From G965212025 sp965212025 (GTDB lineage: Bacteria; Pseudomonadota; Gammaproteobacteria; Poriferisulfidales; Oxydemutatoraceae), in assembly GCA_965212025.1 (NCBI GenBank), contig OZ243039.1, positions 62,001 to 126,000 on the forward strand: a stretch of DNA of 64,000 nucleotides, read 5' to 3'. The notes under the pieces are model-generated. The model worked only from the letters and a program-made list of their open reading frames with translations. It was not told the DNA's origin and did no database searches. Below, in pieces: positions 28,924-37,328 of this stretch (positions within the stretch are counted from its first letter, which is position 1; each line of letters opens with the position of its first letter). The translations under genes were made by a program, and so were the position numbers.

Positions 28924-29481
28924 CTAAATCACACCAAAATATTCCAAAGCCTCACTACTCAGCAAAAGAATCATCCCGACTAGCAAAGCAGCTATTGAAC
29001 GCTTAACATTGTTATAACTTTCTGCTATTGGATTAATTGTCAGGTCTAGCTTGTGGATTTTCTCAGACATGTTATTGCCTTCATCGGCTATACGCTGCGT
29101 AAGATTCAGCTCTAGCTTATGGATTTCCCCAGACATACTTTTATTGTCATTGGCTAACTCATCAATCTTCCCGGACATGCTTTTGTAGTCATCGGCTAAC
29201 GTGTCGGTTTTTCCGGATAGGCTTTTGATTTCCCCAGACATGCTTTTGTTGTCATCGGCTAACTTGTCAGTTTTCCCGGATAGGCTTTTGATTTCACCGG
29301 ACATGTTTTTACTTTCATCAGCCAACCTGCGAGTTTCCTCAGACACATTTTTGTTCCCCAAAACCAAGTTGTCAATTTTGGTTGTTACGTCCGGAATAAA
29401 TTTGTTTATACGCTCTTTTAGAGCTACAACCTCTTTCGCCACTACCCTCACGTTACTTCTTATTTCGCTAATTTCATCCAT
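28924..29481 (-). CDS. Coiled-coil tail-anchored protein, copy 3 (shorter repeat array)
   Basis: A 185-residue paralogue of 27320-28102. The N-terminus differs at first (MDEISEIRSNVRVVAKEVVALKER) and then converges on FIPDVTTKIDNLVLGNKNVSEETRRLADE. Only about three to four 14-residue units follow (SGKTDKLADDNKSM, SGKTDTLADDYKSM, SGKIDELANDNKSM). The conserved end is LDLTINPIAESYNN, then the anchor IAALLVGMILLLSSEALEYFGVI. The differing length relative to copy 2 is mainly repeat number, direct evidence that the array has varied. Confidence 0.75.
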   Translation of the reverse strand: MDEISEIRSNVRVVAKEVVALKERINKFIPDVTTKIDNLVLGNKNVSEETRRLADESKNMSGEIKSLSGKTDKLADDNKSMSGEIKSLSGKTDTLADDYKSMSGKIDELANDNKSMSGEIHKLELNLTQRIADEGNNMSEKIHKLDLTINPIAESYNNVKRSIAALLVGMILLLSSEALEYFGVI

Positions 29482-30104
29482 TCATTAATCCCTCTCACTG
29501 AATATGTAAACCAAGGTGGCACATTTTACGGCAATTTGATTCTTCAAGTTTGGCTAACTGTAGGTATAGGAATCACCAAAAGTACCGGAAACAAAGCCTC
29601 CAGTTCTACCACTAGATTACCTCATAGTGATTCAGAAAACCTTGCAATCAACTTACCAGACAAGTGCAAATGTACACCATGCATAGCCAAATCACAGGAA
29701 ACCAAATCATCATCACAATGTAAGTCGGTACCTGCAGAAAATCAACCCGTGTTGTAGCCAAAGCAAGGGTTTTGTGATTGCAAGCCTCTTGTTTGTGCTG
29801 GCCAAATTCCGACAGCTGATGCGCCAAAGACCCATCAATCTGCACAGTAAAATTTTATCTGCCGGCAGATAGTCCCTTACAGACGAAACGGCGTCGATGG
29901 CTCATTGGTCTTATGGGGTATGCTGAAGCACAGGTGGGCACTTCATTTTGGGATGCCGGTCAAGGCAGGCTGTGGGCTACCTTGGTTCAATGTGCTGCTA
30001 TTCTTGAGTATATGTGTCTGAAAAGTGGCGGAGTGGCCAGCTTATTCGATGATAAATTCAACGTACCGGTACTAAGCAGATTCTGCATGGAGGGTTGAAA
30101 CATA
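29482..30104. other. Gap before the intact GT2 gene
   Basis: Contains the third, most diverged GT2-preceding segment (29935-30095, ending in the coding-like VASLFDDKFNVPVLSRFCMEG stretch shared with 28490-28553). The stretch from 29500 to 29930 has no coding signal I can support. Confidence 0.5.
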
Positions 30105-30863
30105 ATGGCCAAGCTGTCGGTTGTCATCATTACCGAGAATGAGGAGAAGTTAATCGCTGATGCCGTGAACTCTGCGAGTTTCGCCGATGAGGTGTTGGTG
30201 CTGGATTGTGGCTCTACTGACAAGACGTGCGATATCGCAAGAGGACTCGGTGCCGGGGTTGCGCATCAGGATTGGCTGGGCTTTGGGGCGCAAAAAAACA
30301 GGGCGGTTGAGCTTGCCCGCAATGACTGGGTATTTGTACTGGACGCAGACGAAAGAATAACGCCTGATCTGCAAGCTGAAGTCCTCTCGGCTCTGCAAAA
30401 CCCATCGTCTGCTGGCTTTCTGGTGCCAAGGTTGAACCGTTTCTTCGGCAAGGACATCAGACGTTGCGGTCTTTACCCGGACTACTCGCTGCGCTTGTTC
30501 AATCGCCAACATGGCAAATTCAACGACCTACCAATACATGAGAGTGTGCAACTGAATGGTGCCGTATCAAAACTGAAAAACCATATAACTCACTTGGCTT
30601 ACGAGACTATTGAAGAGTTCATCACCAAGCAAAACCGGTATTCAAGCCTTCACTACAAACGCAGCAATGTCTTAAAGGCGGTCTTCAGTCCCGGTTGGAT
30701 ATTTTTCAGGATTTATTTTCTAAAACGGGGGTTTCTGGACGGTTGGCACGGCTTTGTCATTGCCAGGCTGTATGCGCAATATACGTTCTGGAAGTACGTC
30801 AAGGTCAAGCCCGGTCAGATCAAGCCCATTGAGGATGCGAAAACAGAGAACCGGCACGACTGA
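30105..30863 (+). CDS. Glycosyltransferase family 2, WaaE/KdtX-like LPS core transferase
   Basis: A 252-residue inverting glycosyltransferase resembling LPS core beta-glucosyltransferases of the WaaE type. KLSVVIITENEEKLIADAVNSASFADEVLVLDCGSTDKT is the GT-A nucleotide-binding start, GFGAQKNRAVELARNDWVFVLDADERITP holds the DxD-type Asp residues, and YPDYSLRLFNRQHGKFNDLPIHESVQ is the acceptor-side signature. The C-terminal FFRIYFLKRGFLDGWHGFVIARLYAQYTFWKYVK is the amphipathic membrane-associating end seen in this family. GGAGGG at 30089-30094 is the ribosome site. At least six partial relics of this gene lie at 17.5, 21.7, 23.1, 25.3, 26.9 and 28.6 kb; this is the only complete one. Confidence 0.92.
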   Translation: MAKLSVVIITENEEKLIADAVNSASFADEVLVLDCGSTDKTCDIARGLGAGVAHQDWLGFGAQKNRAVELARNDWVFVLDADERITPDLQAEVLSALQNPSSAGFLVPRLNRFFGKDIRRCGLYPDYSLRLFNRQHGKFNDLPIHESVQLNGAVSKLKNHITHLAYETIEEFITKQNRYSSLHYKRSNVLKAVFSPGWIFFRIYFLKRGFLDGWHGFVIARLYAQYTFWKYVKVKPGQIKPIEDAKTENRHD

Positions 30864-31400
30864 TTGAGACGCGAACATCGTCCCTGGCATTGACCCTTGC
30901 ATCATGCCCTTGGATCATGCTCTGGCATCGTCCCTGGCATTCATCATGCTCTGGCATCAACTCTGGCGTCGCCCCTGGCATCGACCCGGCGACATCGGCT
31001 TACGGCAGGCGCACCCACATCATTCCATCGCTAAAAAGCGTTGCCTACCGCCTGCATAACAAGAAGGTGATTACCGCGTGCGCCTCTGAATCGAGGCTAC
31101 TTTCAGTTCCGGTTCCGGCTTGGGTTCCCCGTGCCCTCCCCGATTGAAGCCGTGAAAACACTGAAACAAATCCTGCCTTTTATATAAGTCTTTGGTGACT
31201 TCGCTGCCCTGAGACTAAAAACCGTGCCGTTCCTGTGCATAATGCGTGGGAATGCCAATGGACTTGCTCTCCATTTAACACAAGGCAACTTGTATGGTCA
31301 CGAAACAAGCTCAGGTCGCATGGTTGCCCAACACTTTTCCACACCTTTTTTAGAATGATGAACCCGCAATGTTTGTGTGTGTATCGGGGAGGATGCCGCC
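30864..31400. other. Intergenic region with short imperfect repeats
   Basis: 30885-30990 consists of six or more imperfect copies of a CCCTGGCATC/CTCTGGCATC word with TCATGC spacers. Beyond it is no supported gene. A TAGAAT at 31351-31356 could be a -10 element for argC, but no good -35 lies at the right distance. GGGGAGGA at 31386-31393 is the argC ribosome site. Confidence 0.55.
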
Positions 31401-32426
31401 ATGGTTAGGGCGTCCGTAGTCGGGGGGACGGGCTATACCGGCGCGGAGCTTCTGCGTTTGTTGCTGTCTCACCCTGACGTAGAGCTGCTTGAGGTGTCTT
31501 CACGCCAGGAAGCGGGTCGTAAATTGTCGGAGGTCTTGCCACATTTGGTGGAGCCTCGTGGCTTGCGTTTCACGCCCACCGTCACTGATCTGAAAACCGA
31601 TGTCGTCTTTTTTGCAACCCCGCATGGGTTCGCCATGCATGAGGCGGGGAAATGGCTGGATGCGTCGATAAAGGTCATTGACCTTTCGGCGGATTTTCGC
31701 TTGCGCGATCCGGCAGCGTGGCAGCAGGCGTACGGCAGCGAGCACGCGCGTCCGGATTTACTGGAAACCGCGGTCTATGGTGTTCCGGAAATTCACCGCC
31801 AGGAGATTCGTGGGGCATCTTTGCTTGCCAATCCTGGCTGCTATCCGACTTCCATACTGCTGGGAATGGCGCCGGTATTGCGACACCATGCGATCACGAG
31901 TACGACTTTGATCGCAGATTGCAAATCCGGGGTTAGCGGTGCCGGAAAGAGTGCGAATGTGGCTTTGCTCATGGCGGAGCTGAATGGCAACTTCAAGCCA
32001 TATAAGGCATCCGGACATCGCCATCAGCCGGAAACACTCGCCCAGCTTGAACAGTTGGGGGGAGAAAAGATGGAACTGGTTTTTACCCCGCATTTGCTGC
32101 CCTTCCCTAGGGGCATCCTTTCCAGCCTGTATTTTTCGACTGATCTGAGTCAGAGCAATCTCCAAAGCCTTTACGAGGCTGTGTATCAAAACGAACCTTT
32201 TGTGCGTGTCATGCCGGCTGGCTCTCACCCTGAAACTCGTCTGGTGCGCGGCTTGAATGACTGCCTGCTTGCCATTCACAAGCAGGCCAACAGCTCTACG
32301 GCAAAAGTTTTCGTCGCCATTGACAACCTGGTGAAAGGCGCGGCTGGCCAAGCGGTACAGAACATGAACCTGATGTTTGGTCTTGACGAGCAGACCGGCT
32401 TGCGCGCCAGTGCTGTTTTACCGTGA
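31401..32426 (+). CDS. argC: N-acetyl-gamma-glutamyl-phosphate reductase
   Basis: Third step of arginine synthesis: NADPH-dependent reduction of N-acetylglutamyl phosphate to the semialdehyde. From ATG 31401 (GGGGAGGA 8 nt upstream) the protein has 341 residues, normal for the long bacterial type. GGTGYTGAELLRLL (8-21) is the NADPH-binding loop, LANPGCYPTS holds the catalytic Cys147, and KSGVSGAGK is the family substrate-binding stretch. The frame extends upstream to 31377, but without a ribosome site. As in several gammaproteobacteria, the next gene is a small membrane protein with a coiled coil. Confidence 0.96.
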   Translation: MVRASVVGGTGYTGAELLRLLLSHPDVELLEVSSRQEAGRKLSEVLPHLVEPRGLRFTPTVTDLKTDVVFFATPHGFAMHEAGKWLDASIKVIDLSADFRLRDPAAWQQAYGSEHARPDLLETAVYGVPEIHRQEIRGASLLANPGCYPTSILLGMAPVLRHHAITSTTLIADCKSGVSGAGKSANVALLMAELNGNFKPYKASGHRHQPETLAQLEQLGGEKMELVFTPHLLPFPRGILSSLYFSTDLSQSNLQSLYEAVYQNEPFVRVMPAGSHPETRLVRGLNDCLLAIHKQANSSTAKVFVAIDNLVKGAAGQAVQNMNLMFGLDEQTGLRASAVLP

Positions 32427-32439
32427 AAACCGGCGACCC

Positions 32440-33165
32440 ATGATCCGTTCCTATTTGGGTGTTCGTCTGAGCACCATCCTGTTTGCGTTTACGTCCAAGG
32501 GGTTGCCGCGCACCGTGCTGCTAATCATTTTGCTCCTTCTCTGGAGCTGGCTATGCTTCTTTGCCGGTCGGTCTTTACAATTGCAGGCCGACAGGAAGTT
32601 GCAGAACGCCGTCCATCAGCTTGCTTTGAGAAATGGCTATCAGAGTCACAACGCCAACGCTCTGGCGGAGCTCGCCGCAATCGGTCGCCACTTGCAGCTG
32701 GCCAGGGAAACCGCAGCAGAAGTCAAAATACATTTGTTTGGGAAAGAGCAGGAGATAAAACACCTCAATGAGTCCATTTATTTCTATCGCAAAGTCATGG
32801 CGCCTGAGGAGATCCAAGGCCGACATGGCGTGGCAATTTTTGCACTTAACGTGGACAAAAGGGGACAAAATGGACAATTTCCGATTGAACTGGTTTTACG
32901 CAAAACCGGGAAGAAGACTTCTTTTCTGAAAGGGAAAGTCGCGTTCATGGTCGTTGGCTTTGACGCAGAAACACGAGCGGTCTCCACTTTCCAAAACGTC
33001 TACGAGGGCGAAGATAATTTCGCCTTCAAGTATTTCCAGAGGCTGAGAGGGGTTTTGACACTCCCCGCTGGTTTTCAGCCGGACAGGCTCGACCTCACCA
33101 TTGACCTGGGTCGTAATCGGAGCACCCACGAGACCTTTACCTGGTCGGAGTTGGGGAAATCCTGA
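32440..33165 (+). CDS. Single-pass membrane protein with coiled coil, DUF6776-like
   Basis: A 241-residue protein of unknown function starting at ATG 32440, 13 bp after argC. GLPRTVLLIILLLLWSWLCFFAGRSLQL (about 18-45) is one transmembrane helix. Next comes a helical region about 50-110, and then a beta-rich domain (GVAIFALNVDKRGQNGQFPIELVLRKTG, ending LTLPAGFQPDRLDLTIDLGRN). The arrangement and its place after argC match the DUF6776 proteins of gammaproteobacteria. The topology suggests a cytoplasmic N-tail and a periplasmic domain. The family name is from memory of context and pattern, not a search. Confidence 0.65.
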   Translation: MIRSYLGVRLSTILFAFTSKGLPRTVLLIILLLLWSWLCFFAGRSLQLQADRKLQNAVHQLALRNGYQSHNANALAELAAIGRHLQLARETAAEVKIHLFGKEQEIKHLNESIYFYRKVMAPEEIQGRHGVAIFALNVDKRGQNGQFPIELVLRKTGKKTSFLKGKVAFMVVGFDAETRAVSTFQNVYEGEDNFAFKYFQRLRGVLTLPAGFQPDRLDLTIDLGRNRSTHETFTWSELGKS

Positions 33166-33213
33166 TCTGCCGCACGCATTCATGACGGCTGCCTGTTCCC
33201 ATATTCTGCAGGC

Positions 33214-33741
33214 GTGAAGCACCAACCCGGAAACAGGCGGCGTCTGTTTTTCGCAGTATGGCCGGATAGCAAAACGCTGACCGCACTGCTGGAGGCGCAA
33301 AACAGCATAAGCGCCATGAAGGCAAGACCCGTGCCTGCGGAAAACCTGCATATAACCATGGTGTTCATCGGCTCGGTCAGCGCGGAGACGGAACGGTGCC
33401 TTGTAGACGCGGCCTCCGGTCTGAGTGCCCAAGCCTTCACCGTGCGGCTCAATCGTTTCGGATACTTTTCCCGACCGGAATTGTGCTGGGTCGGTCCCGA
33501 AACAGCCCCTCCGGAACTGCTGGAGCTCCGTCACGATTTATGCCGGAAGTTGCGCCCATGCCTGCCGATTCGCAGCGACACTTTCAAGCCTCACGTGACC
33601 CTGTTCAGAAGAGCCGGAAGCTGCCGGATGCCGGCAGATTGCCCGATTATTGAATTTCCCGTGAACCACTTTTCTTTGGCAAGCTCTGTGACCCGGCCTG
33701 AAGGCGCCAAATATTCCACTTTGCATAAGTTCCCCCTGTGA
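33214..33741 (+). CDS. thpR: RNA 2',3'-cyclic phosphodiesterase (2H family)
   Basis: A 175-residue LigT/ThpR-type enzyme that hydrolyses RNA 2',3'-cyclic phosphates to 2'-phosphomonoesters. The two HxTx motifs defining the 2H superfamily are present: HITM at 46-49 and HVTL at 127-130, with the intervening spacing usual for the family. RRLFFAVWPD and FTVRLNRFGYFSRP are further family signatures. It starts at GTG 33214 and its stop overlaps the GTG of the following oligopeptidase by 4 bp, so the two are translationally coupled. Confidence 0.93.
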   Translation: MKHQPGNRRRLFFAVWPDSKTLTALLEAQNSISAMKARPVPAENLHITMVFIGSVSAETERCLVDAASGLSAQAFTVRLNRFGYFSRPELCWVGPETAPPELLELRHDLCRKLRPCLPIRSDTFKPHVTLFRRAGSCRMPADCPIIEFPVNHFSLASSVTRPEGAKYSTLHKFPL

Positions 33742-35921
33742 AAAAACACCAAAACCCTGGCATACAGCACAAAGACCCGGACGATGAATACCATTGGTTG
33801 CGCGCTGAAAACTGGCAGGAAGTGCTGGGCGAGCCACATAAACTGGAGCAACGCATTCGTGACCATCTGGAAGCTGAAAACCGCGACACGGCGGACGCTT
33901 TCAAACCACTCGACTCTTTGCGTAAACAGCTTTATCGCGAGCTGCGGTCTCGCATCAAGGAAGAGGACTCAAGTGTCCCGGATCAGGATGGTGACTACCA
34001 CTACTATGTGCGGCAACTGAAAGACTGTCAGTACCCGGTCTACTGCCGGCGCCCGGTCACAAAGCCCAGCCGGGAAACTGCCAGCCGGGAGGCACCCAGC
34101 CAGGAGACTCCCAGACGAGGGATACCCAGAAGGGAAACTGTATTGCTGGATATCAATCGGGAAGCCGCCGACCTGCCCTACTATCAGATCGGCAGTTGCA
34201 CACACAGCCCGAATCATCAATTTTTCGCCTGGACTGCCGACACGCAGGGGGCAGAAAGCCACACCCTCTATGTGCGAGAAATAGAAAACTGTAAAAGCGG
34301 CACAGCGATCCTTCACGGATTGACGGGCGATTTCGTCTGGTGCAACGACAGCAAGCACCTTGTCTACATTTGCCTGGACAGGTTTTTCCGTCCCAGTGAG
34401 GTGCGACTACACAAAGTGGGCAGCTCACCTGAGGCAGACCTGGTTTTGTACCGCGAAAAGGATCCTGGGTTTTTCATCAATTTGCAGCGCACCAGTTCGC
34501 GACGCTTCATCACAATTAACGTGCACGACCATCAAAGCAGCGAAGTGCATCTGATAGACGCGCGTTTCCCCGCAAAGAAGGCAGTGCAAATCGTACGACC
34601 CCGACAAAAAGGTCTTGAATATAAAGTGGCAGAGCAAAAACACCGGCTACTCATACTCACCAACGCGGAAGGAATCGCGGACTACCACTTGATGGAATGT
34701 AGCGCAAAGCAGCCGGACGCCGACAAATGGAAGAGACTTTACACGCCGGAAGCGGGTGCTTTGCTTGAGGACTTTCTGGTTTTCAAAAACTTCGTCGTGT
34801 GCCTGGAGCGGCGGGCGGCAAAACAGTACCTGGTTATCCTGGGTGGCAAAGGGCGCCACGAGATCTCGTTCAAAGACCCGGCCTGTGACGTTGCCTTACT
34901 GGAAACCAGCACCTTTGACAGTCAGTCTTTTCGCTTCTCGTTTTCCTCGCTGACCGTGCCAAGGCGTATTTATGACTACGACGTACGGCGCAAGCGGAAA
35001 ATTTTTCGCAAGCGACAGATCATACCGAGCGGCCACAACCCAAGGGACTATCGCAGCGAGCGTCTCATGGTGAAGGCTCGGGATGGCGAAGAAATTCCCG
35101 TCAGCATTCTTTACCACCGGCGAACCCGGCCAAACAAAAGCACCCCGCTGCTTTTATACGGTTACGGAGCCTACGGTCTCATAACGCCGGCAGCTTTTTC
35201 TCCGCACCGCCTGTCTCTGGTCAAGCGTGGGTTCGTCTACGCCATTGCCCACGTGCGCGGCGGCAAGGAGAAAGGAAGCCAGTGGTATCTCACTGGCAAG
35301 CAAAGACAGAAGCAAAACACTTTTTCCGATTTCATCGCCGTGGCGGAATACCTCATCGCCGCTGCTTACACCAGCGCAGATCGGCTGACTGTCCAGGGAG
35401 GCTCGGCAGGTGGCATGTTGATTGGCGCGGTGCTGAACCAGCGACCTGAACTGTTTGGCGCCGCGTTGTTGCACGTCCCTTTCGTGGATGTGTTGAACAC
35501 CATGCAGGACGCGAGCCTGCCTTTAACTCCGCCAGAATGGCTGGAGTGGGGCAACCCGATTCGCAACAAAAGGGACCGTAAGACGATTGCCGCCTACTCA
35601 CCCTACGAAAACATCCAAAAGCAGGACTATCCCGCCATTCTCGTCACCGCCGGTTTGTGTGACCCCCGGGTGGGCTACTGGGAAGCGGCAAAATGGGCAG
35701 CCCGTTTGCGTGCATTGAAAACCGACCGCAAGCCCCTGTTGCTCCGGACAGAAATGTCGGCAGGCCATGGCGGAGCATCTGGTCGCTTCGATTATTTGCA
35801 TGAAATCACGCGGGACTGGGCTTTTCTGTTGTCCTGCTTCAAGCTGGAAAAAAGCCGTGCCTTTCCTGAGTCCAAAGGCGAACCCAAACCTGAGCCTAAA
35901 AGCGGCAAAAGCCAACAGTGA
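33738..35921 (+). CDS. ptrB: Oligopeptidase B (S9A serine peptidase) with a repetitive insertion
   Basis: A 727-residue prolyl-oligopeptidase-family serine peptidase that cleaves short peptides after basic residues in the cytoplasm. The catalytic triad is readable: Ser556 in QGGSAGGM, Asp642 in GLCDPRVGYW and His677 in SAGHGGASGR. The N-terminal propeller opens with DPDDEYHWLRAENW. Residues about 110-135 (KPSRETASREAPSQETPRRG) form a low-complexity Arg/Glu/Thr insertion of imperfect SRET/SREA/RRET units in a loop of the propeller. This is not typical and probably expanded by short in-frame repeats. It starts at GTG 33738, overlapping thpR. Confidence 0.94.
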   Translation: MKKHQNPGIQHKDPDDEYHWLRAENWQEVLGEPHKLEQRIRDHLEAENRDTADAFKPLDSLRKQLYRELRSRIKEEDSSVPDQDGDYHYYVRQLKDCQYPVYCRRPVTKPSRETASREAPSQETPRRGIPRRETVLLDINREAADLPYYQIGSCTHSPNHQFFAWTADTQGAESHTLYVREIENCKSGTAILHGLTGDFVWCNDSKHLVYICLDRFFRPSEVRLHKVGSSPEADLVLYREKDPGFFINLQRTSSRRFITINVHDHQSSEVHLIDARFPAKKAVQIVRPRQKGLEYKVAEQKHRLLILTNAEGIADYHLMECSAKQPDADKWKRLYTPEAGALLEDFLVFKNFVVCLERRAAKQYLVILGGKGRHEISFKDPACDVALLETSTFDSQSFRFSFSSLTVPRRIYDYDVRRKRKIFRKRQIIPSGHNPRDYRSERLMVKARDGEEIPVSILYHRRTRPNKSTPLLLYGYGAYGLITPAAFSPHRLSLVKRGFVYAIAHVRGGKEKGSQWYLTGKQRQKQNTFSDFIAVAEYLIAAAYTSADRLTVQGGSAGGMLIGAVLNQRPELFGAALLHVPFVDVLNTMQDASLPLTPPEWLEWGNPIRNKRDRKTIAAYSPYENIQKQDYPAILVTAGLCDPRVGYWEAAKWAARLRALKTDRKPLLLRTEMSAGHGGASGRFDYLHEITRDWAFLLSCFKLEKSRAFPESKGEPKPEPKSGKSQQ

Positions 35922-36226
35922 TAAACCCGAAAAACAGACAGTCGGCGGATGGGACGGCGGGCAATCGTCACGCCACCATGACAAGAGAAAAGAACATGAC
36001 GGGACATGATGGGGAATATCACGCGATGAGCCCCACAGGTTGGCTCGGAAAGCTGGCTTTACACGCCCGACAAGCAAAATTTCCGGACGGTCATTTTGCC
36101 CTGCTGAACGCACAAAGGCTTTTGTGCAAAAAACATAATTGCGTTATACTTGCACCCGGTTTGCAAGGCGGGAATAATCACCTGGTGCCGTTGGGGCATC
36201 AGGCAAGGAGCCCGCAAAACTGAGGT
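35922..36226. promoter_or_regulatory. Leader of the yccA-like gene: promoter and hairpin
   Basis: TTGTGC at 36122-36127 and TATACT at 36145-36150 are separated by 17 bp, a good sigma-70 promoter. The transcript leader contains CCTGGTGCC at 36181-36189 pairing with GGCATCAGG at 36195-36203 around a short loop. An ORF spans this region, but nothing supports it as a gene. Confidence 0.65.
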
Positions 36227-36895
36227 ATGAAAATGGAACAAACGTCAACGATTCGCGCACGGACCCGAGTTCTGGCGACGAACAAAGTCATCCGCAATAC
36301 GTACATTTTGTTGGCAATGACACTGGCAACAAGCGCGTTTACTGCTCTTTATGCATTGGGAAGCGGCGCCAGATTGATGAGCCCGTGGCTGGTCTTGATT
36401 GTCTTCATTGGAGGGCCTTTTCTGATCTCCTCCGTCAAGAACAGCGCCGCGGCACTGCCACTTACTTTTCTCTTCACGGCCTTCATGGGCTACGTACTCG
36501 GCCCCATTCTGGGCTACTACCTGGCGCTGCCAAATGGTTCGCAGATTGTCGCCGGTGCTTTCGGCACCACGGCAGCAGTCTTTCTGGGACTTTCCGGATA
36601 CGCCCTCACGACCCGCAAAGACTTCAGCTTCATGTCCGGCTTCCTTTTCGTCGGTCTGCTGGTCGCGCTTGGTGCGATCATCCTGAATATATTCCTGCAA
36701 ATCCCGGCCTTGTCGCTGACGATTTCCGCAGCAGTCGTGATGTTGATGAGTGCCATGATCCTTTATGACACGAGCCGCATGATCAATGGTGGGGAAACCA
36801 GCTACATCATGATGACGATTTCTCTGTACGCAAACATCTACGTGTTGTTCATGCACCTGCTGAACCTGTTCTCATTTTTCGGAAGTAACGAATAG
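36227..36895 (+). CDS. yccA: Bax inhibitor-1/YccA family membrane protein
   Basis: A 222-residue integral membrane protein with about seven hydrophobic helices. E. coli YccA of this family binds and modulates the FtsH protease. Family features are the N-terminal RVLATNKVIRNTYILLAMTLATSAFTAL, LGLSGYALTTRKDFSFMSGFLFVGL, and MILYDTSRMINGGETSYIMMTISLYANIYVLFMHLLNLFSFF, the last containing the conserved Asp of the pore region. The start is ATG 36227 or 36233 after TGAGGT. The gene has its own promoter. In E. coli tus genes lie nearby; here DUF423 follows within 20 bp. Confidence 0.9.
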   Translation: MKMEQTSTIRARTRVLATNKVIRNTYILLAMTLATSAFTALYALGSGARLMSPWLVLIVFIGGPFLISSVKNSAAALPLTFLFTAFMGYVLGPILGYYLALPNGSQIVAGAFGTTAAVFLGLSGYALTTRKDFSFMSGFLFVGLLVALGAIILNIFLQIPALSLTISAAVVMLMSAMILYDTSRMINGGETSYIMMTISLYANIYVLFMHLLNLFSFFGSNE

Positions 36896-36904
36896 ATTTA
36901 ACCC

Positions 36905-36934
36905 CGCGCACGTGGCCGAGAACAGCCACGTGCG
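36905..36934. promoter_or_regulatory. Perfect 11-bp inverted repeat over the DUF423 start
   Basis: GCGCACGTGGC at 36905-36915 pairs with GCCACGTGCGC at 36924-36934 around an 8-nt loop. The likely GTG start (36912) and an alternative GTG (36930) both lie inside the stem. No T run follows, so it is more likely a translational block or processing site than a terminator. Confidence 0.6.
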
Positions 36935-37328
36935 CAATCCCTTCATTGTCACAGGAGCCGTGCTTGGCGGAACAGGCATCACTCTTGATGCCCTGCTGAG
37001 CCACGTTCTGGGTTCCAGTTTTTCAGAAAAAGCGGTTCTGCTTTTTGAGCAGGCAATCGAGTATCAGCTGTACCACGCGTTGGCGCTGATCCTGTGCGGC
37101 TTGCTCGCGCGGCTGGAAAACACCGCGTCGGTTCAGTTTAGTGGCTACCTGTTTATGGTTGGAGTTTCGCTCTTTTGCGGCGGGCTGTACCTTTATGCGC
37201 TTCTGGAGCAGCCACAGATCAAGGTCGTGATTCCGTTTGGTGGTGCGTTACTGGTAATTGCCTGGATGACGCTCGCTTTGTCCTTTATTGGCCACACCCG
37301 GCGCAAAGGCATGAACAAGATACCCTAA
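36912..37328 (+). CDS. DUF423 family small membrane protein
   Basis: A 138-residue protein with four predicted membrane helices and unknown function. The family pattern is clear: TGAVLGGTGITLDALLSHVL at the N-terminus, FEQAIEYQLYHALALILCGLL in the middle, then GVSLFCGGLYLYALL and VIPFGGALLVIAWMTLALSFIG. Two GTG codons (36912 and 36930) could start it, both inside an inverted repeat. The gene faces serS tail to tail. Its last about 70 codons have been copied four times downstream together with the serS 3' end. Confidence 0.85.
   Translation: MAENSHVRNPFIVTGAVLGGTGITLDALLSHVLGSSFSEKAVLLFEQAIEYQLYHALALILCGLLARLENTASVQFSGYLFMVGVSLFCGGLYLYALLEQPQIKVVIPFGGALLVIAWMTLALSFIGHTRRKGMNKIP

Noticed and set aside
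24953..30104. Insertion sequence causing the repeats
   Set aside because: I looked for transposase motifs and terminal inverted repeats with target duplications and found none; the repeats are relics of local genes.
35918..36223. 101-codon ORF between ptrB and the yccA-like gene
   Set aside because: It overlaps the promoter and leader of the next gene, has no ribosome site and shows no recognisable protein pattern.
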